DNA from: Neospora caninum Liverpool
Taxonomy: Eukaryota > Apicomplexa > Conoidasida > Eucoccidiorida > Sarcocystidae
NCBI RefSeq assembly: GCF_000208865.1
Contig: NC_018395.1
Coordinates: 6,062,839-6,126,838, forward strand
Direction: 5' to 3'
Length of the DNA stretch: 64,000 nt
The notes below the pieces were generated by a model, which saw only the letters and a program-made list of their open reading frames with translations, was not told the DNA's origin and did no database searches. Position numbers and translations under genes: made by a program. Positions 58,961 to 64,000 of this stretch are shown one piece after another (position 1 is the stretch's first letter; every line of letters begins with the position of its first letter).

Positions 58961-61502
58961 ATGGCAAAGGCTCGAGATCTGGCGGCTGGAGCGCCTTACC
59001 AACGTATGGCGGATCCAAAGGGGTACACACTAAACCAGGTGGCTGTCGGCGACACCGACCGAGAGTGTTTCTTCTCGGACACTGGAGTAAGCAGGGAAGA
59101 GAATACCCGCGGAGAGCATCCTCGGTCCTCAACCGGGTCGACTTTTGGATGCATTGCTGTGAAATGCACTGGCTCACGAAAAAAAATCGGCTCCCCACAC
59201 ACGGGCGGCGAACGTGGTGCTTGCCTCTGCGGTGTGCGCCTCTGCAGAGATACAGCACCCACAAGAAACCAATCCGAAGTGCACAGAAGCGGGCGGACAT
59301 TCAGACATCCATTCGGGATAGAAGCGAGGTAAGCGAACCCACACAGACTGCGGAAAGAGGGTAAGTTATAACTGGGAACCGGCATCGGACCGGCGTGGGC
59401 GATTTGCGTGTGTGGCAGAGAAAAGTTCACGTGGTATCGGCCGCTGGTTCCTGCGCGGCAGAGTCAATGAAAAGCATACGTAACAAGCACAGTTCCTGGA
59501 AGTATCTACCTGTTTTGGATCATCTGCCATGCATGTGTGTTATCTCTTCCGCAGGCGCTTGCAGATCCCGCGGGGACAGTATGGGCTTGTTGCCTGGGAA
59601 CAGAAATAGTGAGTCCATGCAAAAAATGCGATGCACGTCAATTTCACCGGACGATGGTTTCTCGTCCTTTCGACTCTTTTCTACCTTGCGCGTGTTCTAT
59701 GTCTCGCAGTACTTCGCGGACCTTCTGAAAAGCCTGAAAAAAAGTGAAAATCTTGGCACATCTTTGATCAAGTGAGTCAACCTGTCACTTGGGGAAAAAC
59801 GCTTGGCGTTTCGCCGCACTTGCTTAGCACGACAGAAAAACAGTTTTCCCTCATTCCCTGTGAAATGTTCCACTGTTTTAATCTACAGGATTGAAAACAC
59901 ATATAGCGAGGTCTTCTTTTGCCATTGCTTCCCTCAAAAGAAGACGTGCTTCATCTTCAGGTTCGGTAAGCCCGACTGTCCATATGGGCTTTTGCCGTGG
60001 GTTTTGATGTCTCGCATTTCCTTCAGTGGTACAACCGTCAGTGCCTCTCCATGTATTCGTTCTCCTGTGCATTTCTTGTTTGCTTCAGGTTGCATTGTTG
60101 CATGGGATGTCGACAAAGATCAACGGGAGGTAAGCCCAACCATGGAAGCTCGCGCTTCACACCGTTCTCAAGGTAGTTCAGCCAACGACCCGTGTTTCGC
60201 AGGTCAGCTGGTACGTTTCCTTGGGTCTTGAACTGAGTTGGCCGTACGTGTATTGATGACGCAGGAGCTCATTCGGCTTATGGAACCGTTCGTGAAGGAG
60301 TCCCTTGGATCGAAACGAGAAGATGATACCATGAGCTACGTCTGGTCTGAAAGAGCAACAATCAAGGCTGATCATATCCACCTGGTGACGCCTAACGTGT
60401 TCGAGCGGCTGGCGTACTCCTACGCTTTCGCGCAAGTAAGTGCAGTGGCAAAGTAAACACACACAGTCGCGCGAGAGAACCTTTCTTGCGCTGCTTTGGT
60501 GACAGGATTTGTCTTCCAACCTTTGCGTATGCGTCGGTGCAGAGCGTAAAGCTGGCGGTCTTCGAGACAGTTGTTGATGAGACAATCGAGAGGACTCGGA
60601 AAATTCCAGGTCAGAGCACCCTCCCAGCTAATCTACATCAGCACGTTCAACACAGCGTTCCGAATGGGATGTGGAAGATAGCATGAGTTAGTACAGCTTG
60701 GAGGTACCAATAGTACGTTGTCGCACATGGTTCATCATGCGCTCTGCGTACAGAGGGTTTGGCCAAGTCAGGAAAAATCAATTCAACCCGGGAGGATATT
60801 AGCAAGCGAATTGGAGAGCTCTTCGTGAATCGCTTCTACATCAACTTGCACACAGACATACTTGACACTCCAGGTAAGCATGTTTTTTTGGTGAACTGTG
60901 TATGGAGCTGTTGGCGGATCTGATTCGCTGAGGCTTCATTCGCTCACCATGTTGTCTTTGAGGTTCATCAGCCATGTGACTGAGTGTTTGTGTGATCCAG
61001 ATATCTTCTGGGATAATGACGATTTCGCTGACCACTACGACAACTGTCGGCGGTACCTGGAGATTCCCAAAAGAGTTGATATTCTTAATCAGCGGTGAGA
61101 CTCTTGACTGTGTCGTTCTAACAGAGGCTGACAAAAGTGGACCCCTAGCTGTGCGTAAGATCTTCGTGGGGCATTGATTCTGTGGGTTAATTGTGTGCAG
61201 TTTAGATATTATAAAGGATCTCTACGACATGCTGAACGATGAGCTGACAAATCAGGTAAGAACCAGTGTGTCGCGCGTCTAGGGTGGATATGGCAGTTTA
61301 TCTTTCATCAGCATTGCCGTGAGCCAGTTAGTTGACAGACTCAGTAGCAGAACAGTCCGACTTCCACTTGACTGCCCGTCTATGCGGCTGTCTGCAGCAC
61401 GGAAATAAACTGGAATGGATCGTCATATACCTCATCTGCATCGAGGTGCTCATCGACGTTGTCTGGAATATCCTTATCAAGGACATCCTCAAGTGGGTAT
61501 AG
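58961..61502 (+). CDS. RMND1: RMD1/RMND1 (DUF155) family protein, 12 exons
   Basis: Exons: 58961-59086, 59248-59328, 59555-59608, 59710-59771, 59889-59965, 60089-60129, 60265-60435, 60543-60609, 60754-60873, 61001-61094, 61201-61255, 61398-61502. Phases close at every junction, giving 350 residues. DUF155 landmarks: FRFGCIVAWDVDKDQRE, LAYSYAFAQSVKLAVFE, ISKRIGELFVNRF, DIFWDNDDFADHYDNCRRYL, EIPKRVDILNQRLDIIKDLY and a C-terminal transmembrane helix LEWIVIYLICIEVLIDVVWN. Human RMND1 anchors mitoribosomes at the inner membrane near RNA granules; yeast RMD1 and RMD8 are paralogues with other locations. The first exons encode a short polar N terminus with no clear presequence, so mitochondrial location is inferred from family only. 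Its stop lies 74 bases from the stop of the opposite-strand gene. Confidence 0.93.
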
Positions 61503-61576
61503 CTTCCGATACTCCCACCCCCCAGACCCCCGCCTTCCGCCCGCCGCAGTCCACTGCACGGTGGCGCTCTTTCCGT

Positions 61577-63870
61577 CTAGCGGATGCTGCGGATGGCGGC
61601 TTCCGCCTTGACAGCCTCCACTGAGAAAAATGGAATGCCGAGGAGCTCGTAGCAGTTCTACGGGGAATTGACTCACCAGCCGGCGCGTACTGTGCAAGCA
61701 CGCGCGCAACAGAAGTATGCAAAGCGTCCTTGATCATTTCGTCTTGTGCCTGTAGCAGAGTGTGGGAGTGGGCCTGCAGTTTTTTCTGTCGGACACCGAC
61801 CCTTACCTTCAGCAGCTTCAATTGCAGTTCCAGAATCTTCATTCTCTCCTAGAGGCGAGGTGAAAAGGATGAAACGCAAGTACATTGTGGTGTACTTACG
61901 AGCCGTTCAGTTGCGTCCCTTTTTTTCTGCATATCGCTAACGAGTTCGTCCACTGTCGGGTACCTGGCCACGCGAGCAACCGACAGTGTAAACGCCGTAC
62001 TGCTGCGCAGGAGTCGTCCTTACGGTTTGTCAGACTGGGTCACTTTGACGTTGAGCTGTTTTTCCGTTTCAGAACCAATCAGCGTGCTATCTGCAGACCA
62101 AAGGCTCTAGTTTATGCATTGGCGATCCCCTGTGGTCTGCCTACTTTGTTCGGTAGCTGCAGTTTCGCTGAGTTCAAGAAACGAAGCTTGTCGGTCCTGG
62201 CGGGGCGATGTCGATTCCGTTGTATGAAAATGAAGTGTTGGTATAATTCGTACTACTGTTTCTGTTTCTTTTCCTTGTGGGCACTCGACTTTGAAATCTG
62301 GGTATCGAGTTCGCAACTCTTGACATTTCTGCAAACGTCCGTCATATATTAGGCTATTTGTGGGTCTCAGGTGAGACGTACTGTGCCTAGAAACGGTGCC
62401 CCTTCTTCGTCAACCTCCAGAAATGCTAATGTCCGTGATGCCGGGGCAGTGCCGCTCAACTGCTCGTGTATGGCGATTCCCACAGTCTGTTGCAGTCGTT
62501 CATTTTCTATTATGGTCTCAACGGTGGATGAGAGGAAAGCTACTACCTCAGTATCAACGAGAAAAGGATTCATCTGAATCTGGATGTTTTTTTCGAGTTC
62601 TGGGAGCCCGAAAGCATTCATGGATTCGCAGTCCTTCTACACAATACGGTTACCCTGCACCGTTATTTTGGTGAGTTGCTCGAATTCCGAGATTGCTTGC
62701 TGAAACATCTGCCGATACCACGGAATGAGGCTACTGAACGAGGACGAAACTGCCACACTACACTCACCCTGGTTTCCTCATCTGTCCGAAGTTCTTCTAT
62801 TTCATCCTACGTTGCATCGCATACGCATCAGGCGGACAAGGGACTCCTGAGGTTTTCAACTAACCATTTTCTCCTTTATCTGCGGGCTAGGCTCTTTTAC
62901 ACCCGTGAGCTAGAATCGTAGCCACCATCCACAGGTTGCTTGTCCTTTCACATAGCGCAGAAAGGCGCACCTCAACTTTCACGGATGGAAGCGGATCCGC
63001 TGCTCCAAGCATCTCGAGGAAACTGCTTTTTGAGGAAGCGGCGGCAGCTGCACCCGTTTCAAGGAATGAAGTGGCAGACACGGCAGAGGCGACTGGTATG
63101 GGCCCATTTACGTGCTCCTTCACTTCGCTGTGCGTTACTTTGTTGGGCACAGTGTCCTTTCTACATGAGTGCTTCACTGGTGTTCGAAACGTTAGGGTCC
63201 CATGGCCTAAACCAGTCACCGAACCTGGCTTGAACTTGGAGGAACTGCGGGGGGGCGGCTGAGGCCGTGGTAAGCGGTGTCATCGACGATTTGACTGCGC
63301 TCCGGAGAATGTTTGGGCTGTTGAATACTCTCATTGCCTAGAAAGAATTCGAACTCCAACCGAGACGCATAGTGCACAACTGCGCTACGCTCACCCTTTC
63401 CACAGCACCAGAAATCTGTATTTGCGAATTATCGAGCTGCCTGTTGTATTCGTCTTCGAGTTTGGCCATCAGTCCCTGTAGCGAGGAAGTCGCTAGCACG
63501 TCAGCGAAACCACTAATCTGATTTTTGGATACCTCCTCTAGTCTCATTCGCGCTCTTTCAAGAAGCTGTATTTCCCCTGTCACTTGGGGCAAAGCCTGAA
63601 CCACACTTTTCTCATCTCGTACTATTCAAGAAGAGCGCACGAACCTTACATCCTCAGGTGGAGCTAGCTTCACCTCAATTGAGGGAAGCGTCTGAGCATT
63701 TTGCTTGAAAGGAATCGGCCATTGACTGTCGTACAGCTGGAGAGAGGACATCATCGTCCACAACGCGTGTCTCTCAATGCATCATTGTTACCTTCGCGCT
63801 ATCAGCGGTTCCGGAGCTAACGCCGATGAGAGAAAAGAACAGGATCCACAAACTTTTGGTGCCCCACATT
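61577..63870 (-). CDS. Secreted coiled-coil orphan protein, 10 exons
   Basis: No family recognised. Start at 63870 with a signal peptide (MWGTKSLWILFFSLIGVSSG). Exons: 63870-63793, 63736-63650, 63610-63395, 63258-62926, 62806-62768, 62636-62382, 62328-62145, 61952-61900, 61848-61677, 61620-61577. Phases close to 486 residues. The donors at 62926 and 62145 are weak, so those borders are tentative. Helical, charged segments dominate: LLERARMRLEEVSKNQ, LQGLMAKLEDEYNRQLDNSQ, EIEELRTDEETR, DELVSDMQKKRDATERL, MKILELQLKLLKVRVGVRQK. A middle stretch has SATSFLETGAAAAASSKSSF. There is no anchor after the signal peptide, so it is likely soluble and secreted (dense granule, vacuole or oocyst/sporocyst wall are options). 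An internal folded-looking part is VVAFLSSTVETIIENERLQQ. Confidence 0.8.
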
Positions 63871-64000
63871 TTCAATACGGCGGTCGTCTGGACTAGGTTA
63901 CAGCGTGATCCACCCGCCGAGGCATACAATTATAGAACGCAGTTGTATTCCAGTTGGCTTTTACCCTGTTGGAAGTAGTGTGTAGCTACACAACCCTGTC
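63871..64000. other. Right-edge upstream region of the secreted orphan
   Basis: A short 5' region of the minus-strand secreted gene. No coding signal is seen before the window ends. Confidence 0.4.

Noticed and set aside
1..64000. tRNA, rRNA, CRISPR or transposon genes
   Set aside because: No B-box/cloverleaf pattern, rRNA signature, spaced repeat array or transposase/reverse-transcriptase motif was seen on either strand.

Overview
The window looks like nuclear DNA of a coccidian apicomplexan (Toxoplasma/Hammondia/Neospora type). The evidence is spliced genes with many short exons and GT-AG introns, long intergenic gaps on both strands, TA microsatellites, repeated TGCATGC promoter motifs, and a short nuclear copy of an apicomplexan-type mitochondrial cox1. 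No bacterial operons, CRISPR arrays or tRNAs were seen. Gene models were built by hand from splice sites, reading phase and family motifs. Where phases close from ATG to stop I call the model complete; other parts are marked open.

Layout, left to right: a small secreted His/Glu-rich protein (-, 0.5-1.8 kb); a PPIE-like RRM protein (+, 5.1-6.7); the twin-CX9C protein CMC1 (-, 8.1-9.4); a monothiol CGFS glutaredoxin (+, 10.4-11.9); the cox1 NUMT (13.6); YIF1, a single exon (+, 14.6-16.0); a very large EFL1/RIA1 ribosome-release GTPase in 14 exons (-, 18.0-28.5); an incompletely resolved secreted protein (-, 30.2-31.5); an OTU cysteine protease (-, 33.6-36.0); mitochondrial ribosomal protein mL49 (+, 37.2-38.5); a Ser/Arg-rich orphan of about 845 residues (-, 39.5-42.0); a zone of small uncertain exons (43-45); an organelle-type ClpB disaggregase (+, 46.3-49.9); the SSU-processome protein UTP7/WDR46 in 15 exons (-, 51.0-58.3); an RMD1/RMND1 (DUF155) protein in 12 exons (+, 59.0-61.5); and a secreted coiled-coil orphan in 10 exons (-, 61.6-63.9).

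Two themes recur. Several genes serve mitochondria or other organelles (CMC1, glutaredoxin, mL49, ClpB, RMND1-like), and two serve ribosome biogenesis (EFL1 on late 60S maturation, UTP7 on early 40S). The rest are trafficking (YIF1), RNA binding, ubiquitin removal (OTU) and lineage-specific secreted proteins. Eukaryotic neighbours need not be functionally linked, so these groupings are observations and not operons. The most useful novelties are the secreted orphans, the degenerate motifs and insertions of EFL1, a GC-AG intron in UTP7 and the NUMT.
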